From: Convivina praedatoris
Lineage (GTDB): Bacteria > Bacillota > Bacilli > Lactobacillales > Lactobacillaceae
NCBI RefSeq assembly: GCF_933208505.1
Contig: NZ_CAKOEU010000004.1
DNA length: 64,000 nt
Reading direction: 5' to 3' (one strand)
In this document: in pieces, positions 1 through 6,781 of the stretch
How positions within the stretch are numbered: position 1 is the first letter of the stretch
Layout of the letters: every line of letters starts with the position of its first letter
Notes under the pieces: generated by a model
Databases searched by the model: none
Seen by the model: the letters and a program-made list of their open reading frames with translations, nothing else
Told to the model about the DNA's origin: nothing
Program-made: the position numbers and the translations under genes

Positions 1-43
1 GGCTAAACGTAAACAGGTACAGGCACAACAGGAGTTACTATGA
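1..43 (+). CDS. 3' end of an upstream prophage gene (partial)
   Basis: An open frame enters from the left edge and ends ...QVQAQQELL at a TGA at 41-43. That stop overlaps the ATG of the next gene as ATGA, the tight coupling seen throughout this prophage. Only 13 residues are visible, so no function can be given. It could be chance, but the stop-start overlap argues for a real gene end. Confidence 0.35.
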   Translation, partial: AKRKQVQAQQELL

Positions 44-480
44 TAGACCCTTACGACTTTCAAAATTTAAAACTTCCGGATATAGCTGAATATGAATGTG
101 CTAAAGCTGGTCATATCTATCCAGCAGGAACGTCAACATTACAAATATCAGCAACACAGGGCCAAATAGGATTTTTAAAGAAGCCGAGCGAAGTTGAGCC
201 GAAGTATGTAGCTATTGTTCCGATTGCTGGTGTAAATCCAATGTATCTAAATGTCGTTTTACAAAAAAATATTCAGCAGTTTATGCACGTATTTAAGGCA
301 GGTATTAATATCCAGTTTGATGAGTTAGCTAACTTCAAAGTGCAGCTACATAACGTTGAGACACAAGTAGCAATCGCTCAATTATTTTCTAATCTGGATG
401 ACAAGATTGAAGTGGGAATTCAAATCGATCAGCAACTAAAAAATCAAAAGCAATGGATGCTAAGTAAGATGTTCATTTAG
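40..480 (+). CDS. Type I restriction specificity (HsdS-like) half-subunit, phage-borne
   Basis: The 146-residue protein resembles one target-recognition half of a type I restriction S subunit. The middle has the YPAGT...LQISATQG-like core typical of an S-subunit recognition domain. The C-terminus has the conserved tail in which an ETQVAIAQLFSNLDDKI stretch precedes a helical spacer. A normal HsdS is about 400 residues with two such halves, so this is a stand-alone half. It starts at an ATG with AGGAG upstream and overlaps the preceding stop. No hsdM or hsdR is visible. It may pair with host HsdM/HsdR to change or blunt specificity; that is inference. Family assignment is fairly good, role uncertain. 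Confidence 0.6.
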   Translation: MIDPYDFQNLKLPDIAEYECAKAGHIYPAGTSTLQISATQGQIGFLKKPSEVEPKYVAIVPIAGVNPMYLNVVLQKNIQQFMHVFKAGINIQFDELANFKVQLHNVETQVAIAQLFSNLDDKIEVGIQIDQQLKNQKQWMLSKMFI

Positions 481-489
481 GGGGACGAC

Positions 490-909
490 GTGGCGGATAA
501 GATAGACAAACTATTCAGTGATTATTTTTCCGGGGTCATTAACATGAGAATACAAGTACGTCGATTAGAACTAAGTCTTCCAAAGCAAACTGATGAAAAC
601 ATTGGTGGCGGTCGGGCGTTGAATGTTAACCGTAATCCAGTCGATAGTAAACTAATTGCTGAGGAAAGCGACCGGGAACTAAAATATCTATTCACAGAAA
701 TTAGAATGATTGAAGAGTTCCTAAAAACAATCACTAATGACATGATTCAGTTATTAAAGTGGCGCTATGATACTCGTGACCGTCATACTTGGCAACTAAT
801 ATCCTATAAGATGCACAAGTCTAAAAGCCAGTGTCAACGTGACCTTAATTTTGTCAAAGAACAGTTTGAGAATTCTATCTGGAACCGCCTTGTGGATATG
901 TCGATGTAG
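490..909 (+). CDS. Phage late-transcription regulator-like protein (DUF722/RinA-ArpU type)
   Basis: A 139-residue basic, helical protein with GTG start and a GGGGGAC ribosome site just upstream. The second half has a helix-turn-helix-like stretch (HTWQLISYKMHKSKSQCQRDL, read as two helices around a turn), preceded by a long helix ending in LLKWRYD. Proteins of this size and build sit between the replication and packaging modules of many siphoviruses of Gram-positive bacteria and switch on late genes. Here it directly precedes a structured non-coding region and the packaging genes, which fits that role. The exact family is recalled, not computed. A small hairpin (GGGT...ACCC, 942-953) follows the gene. 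Confidence 0.6.
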   Translation: MADKIDKLFSDYFSGVINMRIQVRRLELSLPKQTDENIGGGRALNVNRNPVDSKLIAEESDRELKYLFTEIRMIEEFLKTITNDMIQLLKWRYDTRDRHTWQLISYKMHKSKSQCQRDLNFVKEQFENSIWNRLVDMSM

Positions 910-1017
910 CAATATTATGCGTCTTTTATGCGGTACTTTGTGGGTTTTTACCCCTTAAAATGGTGTAATAATTGTAGTATGCAAAAAATCAAATGAGACG
1001 TGTGTGTCTCTTATCCT

Positions 1018-1110
1018 GCGCGATGTTGGCCGGTGGCCGAAGTAAACTAAACTAAAAAGGATACTTCTTTCGTTATCACGACGAACGCGGTTCGATTCCG
1101 TGGTCGCGCT
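1018..1110 (+). tRNA. tRNA-like element with long variable arm and oversized anticodon loop
   Basis: A 7-bp acceptor stem (GCGCGAT 1018-1024 with GTCGCGC 1103-1109) abuts a perfect T arm (CGCGG/CCGTG around loop TTCGATT, 1086-1102), exactly as in tRNA, with T1110 as discriminator and no encoded CCA. A 4-bp variable-arm hairpin (TCGT/ACGA, 1070-1081) would make it Ser/Leu-like. The D arm is reduced (GGC/GCC with a 5-base loop). The anticodon stem would be GAAGT/ACTTC (1039-1043, 1063-1067), but its loop is 19 bases instead of 7, so no anticodon can be read. It may be a decayed phage tRNA, a tRNA with a short insertion, or a tRNA-mimic domain of the larger RNA. Confidence 0.4.
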
Positions 1111-1198
1111 TAGCAGTGGCAGCAACTTTCATGTATTTTTCCTTTTATTTATTTTTGAGTTGTTTCTACACTTATCTTTCGCTGTCACTGCTTATTCT

Positions 1199-1290
1199 GA
1201 ATAATGGCGTTAGGCCGTGGTTATAGTTTGCTCGCAGCAGCTAAATAACCACGTTAGAAAACTCGTGAGGTGCAAGTCCTCGATTATTCA
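1199..1290 (+). other. Second tRNA-like element (acceptor plus T arm, no standard anticodon arm)
   Basis: GAATAAT (1199-1205) pairs fully with ATTATTC (1283-1289), followed by A1290. Directly inside lies a 5-bp T-arm-like stem, TGAGG/CCTCG, with the 7-base loop TGCAAGT (1266-1282), which lacks the usual TTC. The interior is a 9-bp helix, CGTGGTTAT with ATAACCACG (1216-1224, 1245-1253), capped by a 20-base loop containing TGCT/AGCA. A canonical D arm, anticodon arm and variable loop cannot be fitted. It shares the outer architecture of the element at 1018 and may be a repeated module of one large RNA. Confidence 0.35.
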
Positions 1291-1542
1291 TACTGCTGAC
1301 GAGCAGGATATATATATTCGCACTCCCCAAGCGTAAGAGGGCTACATATTTCCGAAAATTATTTCGCAACTTTATCGAGATGAGACAGTCGAAATAACAA
1401 AAAACTCTCTATCCGGAAGAGATAATCCGCTTGTTTCGGTTTGATGCGGTAGGTGGGCTAGCTACCCACAAGTACATACATGCCTGATGGTTGGGCATCG
1501 TACACCATTGTATGTCTCGATCGTGACGCCTTACGGTTAACT

Positions 1543-1566
1543 AGCACTCGTTTGAGTGCTTTTTTA
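1543..1566 (+). terminator. Intrinsic terminator closing the structured RNA
   Basis: AGCACTC (1543-1549), loop GTTT, GAGTGCT (1554-1560), then TTTTTT. The 7-bp stem is perfect. It ends the non-coding region just before the ribosome site of the next gene. Confidence 0.85.
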
Positions 1567-1596
1567 GTACATAGAATTTAAAAAAGGAGAATTTAC

Positions 1597-2571
1597 ATGG
1601 AATACGGTAATACTAAGACAGTTCGGTCATTAAACGGTAACAACATCAAGAAGGAGGATAATGCGACAGTATTTGATTTCTTGTTGAACGATAATGGAGA
1701 AAAGATTGCTGATGATAACAGCGCTACAGTATCAGTTAAGAACGCTGGTTACTTGTTTGATGTGCCTGTCATAGTGAAAGACAGTAAAGTAGCTGTCGAC
1801 TTCAAGAACGAGAAACTACAGGAGTTGCCAAGCGGTAGTTATGGATTAGAGTTTAGGACGCATAACGACCAGAACGAGGTCATGATTTTTCCTGACAACG
1901 GATTCTTCCCAATCCACGTTAATCAGAACGCTAAGGCAGTGGATGGTAAGACGGCTGCTGAAATTACAATCGGTGCCATTGTTGATGATGTCATGGTTAG
2001 GGTTAACAATCGTTTAGATGGAATTCATGTCAAAGATGGCGTAGATGGTAAAGATGGACGAGATGGTATCAATGGGACTAATGGGACTAACGGGAAAGAT
2101 GGCCAAAGCGCTTATCAACTCGCAGTAGCTAAAGGACTTGTACCACAGGAAATTCAACAATCACCCGACCCAGAAAAAGCATGGATTGAGTCGCTTGGAA
2201 ATAAAAAAAGTGTGATTGATACCAGCCAAATTACTGAAGGAAAGACGATTGATATCAATACAATCGTTAAGCAAGGCCAACAGGTAGCTTTTGATTTGCG
2301 CAATCCTAATGCTGGTAAATTGTTAAATGCTGATGGAATTGAATCAGTAGTTGGTGCATATGCTGGATTTATAAAAGTTGATGAATATATTCCATATTTT
2401 GATAAAAACGGAAGAAAAACAGGAATTATATGCCGGCAAATCTGCACAATCACAATTAACAAGCTTGCTGATGGTAGAGAAGAAGAATATTCGTTAATCA
2501 GCTACAGTAGAATGTTTAAGATATTGGATAACAACCCAACTAATCCAATATTTAGTGACTGGAGTATTTGA
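1597..2571 (+). CDS. Collagen-like phage fibre / upper-baseplate-type protein
   Basis: A 324-residue structural protein with ATG start and AAGGAG site. Residues about 20-110 resemble the BppU-type N-terminal domain (N-L-like start, DNSATVSVKNAGYL, then LPSGSYGLE). Residues about 143-170 are a short Gly-X-X collagen-like run (DGVDGKDGRDGINGTNG...), followed by the fibre spacer QSAYQLAVAKG with a PEKAWIESL tail. The C-terminal 120 residues are a probable beta-rich receptor or carbohydrate-binding head. Such proteins normally sit after the tail genes; this one lies between the late regulator and terminase. Function as adhesion fibre is inferred from domain build. Confidence 0.7.
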   Translation: MEYGNTKTVRSLNGNNIKKEDNATVFDFLLNDNGEKIADDNSATVSVKNAGYLFDVPVIVKDSKVAVDFKNEKLQELPSGSYGLEFRTHNDQNEVMIFPDNGFFPIHVNQNAKAVDGKTAAEITIGAIVDDVMVRVNNRLDGIHVKDGVDGKDGRDGINGTNGTNGKDGQSAYQLAVAKGLVPQEIQQSPDPEKAWIESLGNKKSVIDTSQITEGKTIDINTIVKQGQQVAFDLRNPNAGKLLNADGIESVVGAYAGFIKVDEYIPYFDKNGRKTGIICRQICTITINKLADGREEEYSLISYSRMFKILDNNPTNPIFSDWSI

Positions 2572-2744
2572 TGCACAAATCACTAGAGCGTATTAAAGAC
2601 TCAACCGAAGTAAACCGCAAGTATATTCAGCGTAACAATAACGAGAAGGAAACCAAGGTTGCGTGTCATCAGCAAATGCGCCAAGAGTTGTTATTGAGTC
2701 CGATTGGCTATGTGAGGCACATGGAGTGGTTATCTCACTATTAG
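2571..2744 (+). CDS. Small prophage protein, 57 residues (paralogue A)
   Basis: Starts MHKSLERIKDS and ends HMEWLSHY. Its ATG shares the final A of the preceding TGA stop, so it is translationally coupled to the fibre gene. The protein is charged and helical. It aligns along its whole length with the frame at 2870-3049: ERIK-[DE]-S, VN, ET-[KR], H-x-x-M-[KR]-x-[ED]-L-x-L-S, and a final Y-x-[KR]-H-M-x-W-L. Such conservation between two neighbours indicates selection as protein. I do not recognise the family and assign no function. Confidence 0.65.
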   Translation: MHKSLERIKDSTEVNRKYIQRNNNEKETKVACHQQMRQELLLSPIGYVRHMEWLSHY

Positions 2745-2760
2745 AGTAAATTTTATAGAG

Positions 2761-2796
2761 TTGACATTTTTTTATTTTAATCCAATTGCTATAATT
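2761..2796 (+). promoter_or_regulatory. Promoter for the second small gene
   Basis: An extended minus-10, TGCTATAAT (2787-2795), with a perfect TTGACA at 2761-2766. The 23-base spacing is too long for both to act together, so the extended minus-10 is the main evidence. Transcription would start near 2802, in front of AGGGGTAG. This would be an internal promoter inside the late gene region. Confidence 0.55.
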
Positions 2797-2869
2797 AGTA
2801 TTAGGGGTAGAAATAATTAATAAAAAAATATATGATAGACGCTCGTTAGGTGGCCGAGATGAAATCGGA

Positions 2870-3049
2870 ATGAAGACCGCTGCTCAACGAGAGGAGCGGA
2901 TTAAAGAATCAAGCGCAGTTAATGACGAGCTAATTGAATATAATGACCATCAGTATGAGACCAGAGGAGCTAGGCACGCTTCCATGAAGAGTGACTTACA
3001 GCTTAGTAAATTGGATTACACGAAACATATGCCATGGTTGAATAAGTAG
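2870..3049 (+). CDS. Small prophage protein, 59 residues (paralogue B)
   Basis: Reads MKTAAQREERIKES... to ...HMPWLNK and is clearly paralogous to the 57-residue protein at 2571. The frame stays open upstream to about 2793. An ATT at 2816 preceded by AGGGGTAG at 2803 could give an N-terminal extension of 18 residues, but the ATG at 2870 matches the length of paralogue A better; its own ribosome site is weak. The leader between promoter and ATG folds (CTCGTT with AACGAG, and CCGA with TCGG), which may control access to the start. Unknown function; a terminator follows directly. Confidence 0.55.
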   Translation: MKTAAQREERIKESSAVNDELIEYNDHQYETRGARHASMKSDLQLSKLDYTKHMPWLNK

Positions 3050-3067
3050 GCACTCCGGTGCTTTTTT
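3050..3067 (+). terminator. Intrinsic terminator before terS
   Basis: GCAC, loop TCCG, GTGC, then TTTTTT. A 4-bp stem immediately after the stop of the small gene, extended by a possible G-T pair; short but with a good T tract. Confidence 0.6.
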
Positions 3068-3096
3068 ATTTGCAGTAAAGGAGGTGGCGCGATGAC

Positions 3097-3855
3097 ATGA
3101 AGAAGTATGAAGAAGCTGAACAAGACTATTTAGCTGGCATGAAATATAAGGATATAGCTGACAAGTACGGCGTAACAATCAATACTGTTAAGTCATGGAA
3201 GTCACGCTACTGGAATGCAACTAAAAAGGTTGCAACCTCTCAAAAAAGTGTGCACACAAAACCTAAAAAGGTTGCACACAAAACAGTAACCGATATTGCT
3301 ATTGAAGAATTAGCTAATAGTGATTTAAATGATAAGCGAAAAGCCTTTGTTATTGAGTTTGTTCGGCTTTATAATGCAACCCAAGCGTATATAAACGCTT
3401 ATGGTGTTGATTACAGCACAGCTAAGACAGCAGGCCCACGATTGTTGGAAAATGTTGGAGTTCAAAAAGAAATAAAACGTCTACGTGATGCTCGATTTAA
3501 AGAGCTAAGCATAGGCGTTTTTGATTTGCTAGATGATGTAGTGGCCGAAGCAAAAGGTGACCTAGGGGAGTATATAAACTTTGGTAGTGAAGAGCTAAAG
3601 TCTGTTGATGAAGATACTGGTAAACCAATTACAAAGCATTATTCATGGGTTGCGCTTAAAGATAAATCCAGTGTTGATACTAAGTTATTGAAGAAGGTCA
3701 ACGTTGGCAAAGATGGTGTGGTAGTTGAGTTACACGATCGCAACAAGGCCCGTGATACGTTGCTGGATTGGATGTTGAAAAAGGGCAGATTTGTTGAAGA
3801 AAACAATACTGATGATAAAAACAAGACGACTGTTGTAGATGATTTAGGAGGTTAG
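3097..3855 (+). CDS. terS: Terminase small subunit
   Basis: A 252-residue DNA-recognition subunit of the packaging motor. Residues 1-40 form a helix-turn-helix (YKDIADKYGVTINTVKSWKSRY) followed by a basic linker. Residues about 75-140 have the Terminase_2 signature (NDKRKAFVIEFVRLYNATQ, then SAKTAGPRLLENV-type helices). Start chosen at ATG 3097; the strong AAAGGAGG at 3077-3084 also serves an ATG at 3092 that gives only Met-Thr-stop, overlapping the real start. It is followed two bases later by terL. The protein begins the packaging-head cluster. Confidence 0.88.
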   Translation: MKKYEEAEQDYLAGMKYKDIADKYGVTINTVKSWKSRYWNATKKVATSQKSVHTKPKKVAHKTVTDIAIEELANSDLNDKRKAFVIEFVRLYNATQAYINAYGVDYSTAKTAGPRLLENVGVQKEIKRLRDARFKELSIGVFDLLDDVVAEAKGDLGEYINFGSEELKSVDEDTGKPITKHYSWVALKDKSSVDTKLLKKVNVGKDGVVVELHDRNKARDTLLDWMLKKGRFVEENNTDDKNKTTVVDDLGG

Positions 3856-3857
3856 TT

Positions 3858-5183
3858 GTGCCTGACATTGTATTGCATACAAAAGATATGATTAACCCAC
3901 ACTTTGCTAAGCTATGGCGAACTGATAAGCCCGAAGTAATTGCTAAGGGTGGACGTGGTTCGTTTAAGTCGTCTGTTATCAGTCTTAAGTTAGTGCTAAT
4001 GATGCTTAAGTTAGCTGGAAAAGGTAACAAAGTAAATGTTATTTGTGTGCGAGAAAATGCCAATAATTTACGTGATAGTATCTATAACCAAATTTTATGG
4101 GCCATTGATATGGTCAACTCTGAAGGGGAATTTCGGACGTACGCATCCCCGCTAAAGATTGAACACATTGCTAGTGGTAGTACGTTTTATTTTTATGGTG
4201 CTGATAATCCGCGAAAGTTAAAGTCTAATACCGTGGGAAATATCATTGCTGTTTGGTATGAAGAAGCTGCTAACATGAAATCATTTGAGGTGTTTGATAC
4301 AGCAAACCCAACATTTATTCGGCAGAAACCAGCATGTGTTGATAACGTTAAGATATTTTATTCTTATAATCCACCAAAAAACCCATATGATTGGGTAAAC
4401 GAATGGATTGATAAGAAAAAGTTAGAACAAGATGTTTTTATTGACCACTCAACTTACCTAAATGATGAACTAGGTTTCACCACTAATCAGCAATTAAGAA
4501 TGATTGAAAACTATAAAGCCAACGATTATGACTATTATCGCTGGCTTTATTTGGGTGAGGTTGTTGGACTTGGTACGTCAATCTATGACATGGATCTATT
4601 TCATCAGATTAATAGCTTAGACGAGTTGCCAGAAAACGATCATGTTGTAATGTTAAAGTTTTCGGCCGATGTTGGTCATTCGGTATCTGCGACTACGGTT
4701 AGTTGCTACGGGATTACTTACCAGCGCCGGGTAGTCGTGCTAGACACCTATTATTATTCACCGGTTGGACAAGCCAACAAGAAAAGTCCTAGTGATTTAG
4801 CACCAGAGATATATGAATTCATCAATCGGATGTATCAACAGTATCCGTTTGCTATTACAGGAATGATTATGGATAGTGCTGAGCAGGCCTTACGTAATGA
4901 ATACCATAAGCGTTATGGCGTGGATTGGAAGAACGTTCGCAAGTTGAAGAACGTTGACATGATTGACCGTGTTCAGAATGTTTTGGCACAAGGTAAAGTA
5001 TTCTACTTGCCAACTAAGAACAACTTAAAATATTTCATCCCCGAACACCAAAAATACCAGTGGGAAGAGAAAACACTGCAAAGTGATGATCCTAAAGTGA
5101 TTAAGGTTGATGACCACACAGTCGACCAATTTAAATACCTAGTTCGTGAAAGTGAACAGGAGTTAGGAGTTTCTTGGTCATGA
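3858..5183 (+). CDS. terL: Terminase large subunit (ATPase/nuclease)
   Basis: A 441-residue packaging motor of the PBSX/Terminase_3 type. The Walker A is GGRGSFKSS near residues 32-40, the Walker B is IIAVWYEEAA near 130-140, and a C-terminal RNase H-like nuclease region begins near residue 265 (KFSADVGHS) with a second acidic site at MIMDSAEQ near 335. The start is GTG at 3858 with TAGGAGGT upstream. Full length for the family. Its stop overlaps the portal ATG (ATGA at 5180), so the two are coupled. Confidence 0.92.
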   Translation: MPDIVLHTKDMINPHFAKLWRTDKPEVIAKGGRGSFKSSVISLKLVLMMLKLAGKGNKVNVICVRENANNLRDSIYNQILWAIDMVNSEGEFRTYASPLKIEHIASGSTFYFYGADNPRKLKSNTVGNIIAVWYEEAANMKSFEVFDTANPTFIRQKPACVDNVKIFYSYNPPKNPYDWVNEWIDKKKLEQDVFIDHSTYLNDELGFTTNQQLRMIENYKANDYDYYRWLYLGEVVGLGTSIYDMDLFHQINSLDELPENDHVVMLKFSADVGHSVSATTVSCYGITYQRRVVVLDTYYYSPVGQANKKSPSDLAPEIYEFINRMYQQYPFAITGMIMDSAEQALRNEYHKRYGVDWKNVRKLKNVDMIDRVQNVLAQGKVFYLPTKNNLKYFIPEHQKYQWEEKTLQSDDPKVIKVDDHTVDQFKYLVRESEQELGVSWS

Positions 5184-6781
5184 GTTTATTAGACAGTATT
5201 AAAAATATATTTAAGAAAGGAGTAAGCGCCATGCAACCGAATCAAGGACTAGGCCTAATCACTGATGATCCACGTATTAATTTGCCACCTAGTGAACTGA
5301 CTAGGATTCAAACGGCCTTGCGGTATTATCGTAACGATTTTAAGGATGTTAAGTTTTACAACACCTTGAATCAATTGAAACACCGCAAACCTTACACGCT
5401 ATCGGTTACTAAGTCAGCAAGTAGGCAGCTAGCATCAATCATTGCAAATGAAGGCTTTAATATCTCTGTTCAATCAACTAATCCAGATGGGAAAGACAAC
5501 AGCCAATCAAAAGACATTGATGACTACTTGCAGCAGGTATTTGACCGCAGTAATTTCTATCAAAACTATGAGGAGAACTTAGAGGTTGGTATTGCCACTG
5601 GTGGTTTTGCGATTAGACCTTTTATTCAAAACAACGTAGTTAAGCTGGCTTGGATTAGAGCTGACCAATTCGTGCCACTTGATAGCAACAGTAATGAAGT
5701 TAACAGTGCGGCTATCGTTAGTAAGACCTCCGTGTCTGCCAATGGGACAACTACCTATTATTCATTGATTGAATTTCATGAATACGATCCTGATAGCAGA
5801 GTTGAAATGATTAGCAATGAACTTTATCAATCTAATTTCCCTGATTCTGTTGGTACACGCGTATCATTATCAACATTAGAAGCTTATTCTGGATTGTCTG
5901 ACAGCGTACAGCTAACCAACATTTCACGGCCAACATTTGCTTACTTTAAATCTCCTGGTAAGAATAACATTGTGGTAGATAGTCCGCTTGGTATCGGATT
6001 AGTTGATAATAATTTAAGCCTTGTCGATGCTATTAACGTCGCAAATGATCAGTTCGTACGTGAGGTAAAACTTGGTAAGCGTAGGATTGCAGTGGGGGCT
6101 GAGTTAATTAAGCCGACTGTTAATCAACAACCCCAGTATGGGGAGTTACCTAACCAAGGTTATCCATCATTTGCAGAAGATGATGATGTATTCATGCAAC
6201 TAGCTAGCACTCGTGATGATAAATCTATGTTGCAGGACTTAACTAACGATATCCGGGTTGACCAGTATAGTAAGACCCTACAAATGTATATCCATCAGTT
6301 CGAAAATGCTGTGGGACTGTCACAAGGTACACTATCGGTAAATGATAGCAATAGCAGTGGGACTAAAACGGCTACCGAGGTAGTATCTGACAATAGTCGA
6401 ACCTATCGAACCCGCTCTAGCTATCTGACGATGGTTGAAAAGCAGTTAAGAGGATTAATCACCACGATTGTTGAACTGTCTAGTATTGGTGAATTATTTG
6501 ACAATGGAACATCCCCACTGAACTATGATTTGGCTGCTAATCCGTTAGACATTAACATTCATTTTGAAGACGGTGTCTTTGTTGATAAGGATGCCCAAGC
6601 AAAGAGCGATATGTTAGCCGTTCAAGCTGGTATTATGCCAAAAATTGAGTTCTTACGGCGCAACTATGGACTTTCTGAAGAGGACGCACAGCGTTGGTTA
6701 TCAGAAGTGCAAGGAGAGGCACCAGAAGACGATTTCACGCCGCCTAATCAACGTCAAATGTTAGGGGATGATGGAGCATGA
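5180..6781 (+). CDS. Phage portal protein (A118/SPP1 Gp6 type)
   Basis: A 533-residue protein forming the dodecameric ring through which DNA enters the head and to which the tail joins. It begins with an amphipathic stretch (MSLLDSIKNIF), followed by the portal body with GGFAIRPF near residue 135 and the LSQGTLS...KTATEV region near residue 385-405 typical of these portals. ATG 5180 overlaps the terL stop and has AGGAG at 5165. A second good ribosome site (AAAGGAG) sits before an in-frame ATG at 5231, so a shorter form is possible. Next gene overlaps by four bases. Confidence 0.9.
   Translation: MSLLDSIKNIFKKGVSAMQPNQGLGLITDDPRINLPPSELTRIQTALRYYRNDFKDVKFYNTLNQLKHRKPYTLSVTKSASRQLASIIANEGFNISVQSTNPDGKDNSQSKDIDDYLQQVFDRSNFYQNYEENLEVGIATGGFAIRPFIQNNVVKLAWIRADQFVPLDSNSNEVNSAAIVSKTSVSANGTTTYYSLIEFHEYDPDSRVEMISNELYQSNFPDSVGTRVSLSTLEAYSGLSDSVQLTNISRPTFAYFKSPGKNNIVVDSPLGIGLVDNNLSLVDAINVANDQFVREVKLGKRRIAVGAELIKPTVNQQPQYGELPNQGYPSFAEDDDVFMQLASTRDDKSMLQDLTNDIRVDQYSKTLQMYIHQFENAVGLSQGTLSVNDSNSSGTKTATEVVSDNSRTYRTRSSYLTMVEKQLRGLITTIVELSSIGELFDNGTSPLNYDLAANPLDINIHFEDGVFVDKDAQAKSDMLAVQAGIMPKIEFLRRNYGLSEEDAQRWLSEVQGEAPEDDFTPPNQRQMLGDDGA

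Larger units (their letters stand above)
961..1566 (+). ncRNA. Large structured phage RNA, candidate ROOL/GOLLD-class
   Basis: This gene-free stretch holds many strong helices in series: hairpin 995-1010 (GAGAC/GTCTC); a tRNA-like element 1018-1110; a 12-bp helix 1112-1123 with 1181-1192 (one G-T pair) closing a U-rich 57-base loop; a second tRNA-like element 1199-1290; hairpin 1293-1306 (CTGCT/AGCAG); an 8-bp helix 1359-1366 with 1390-1397; a 5-bp stem with 7-base loop at 1453-1469; helix 1474-1479 with 1510-1515 enclosing ATGCC/GGCAT at 1480-1498; then a perfect terminator at 1543. ROOL and GOLLD are known very large RNAs of Lactobacillales prophages, often near tRNAs. Size, phage context and helix density fit; the family match itself is inference, and the 5' end is a guess. 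No protein frame with a ribosome site is seen here. Confidence 0.55.

Noticed and set aside
1443..1470. Third tRNA anticodon arm at the GTGGG/CCCAC hairpin with 7-base loop
   Set aside because: No acceptor or T arm can be paired around it; treated as one helix of the larger RNA.
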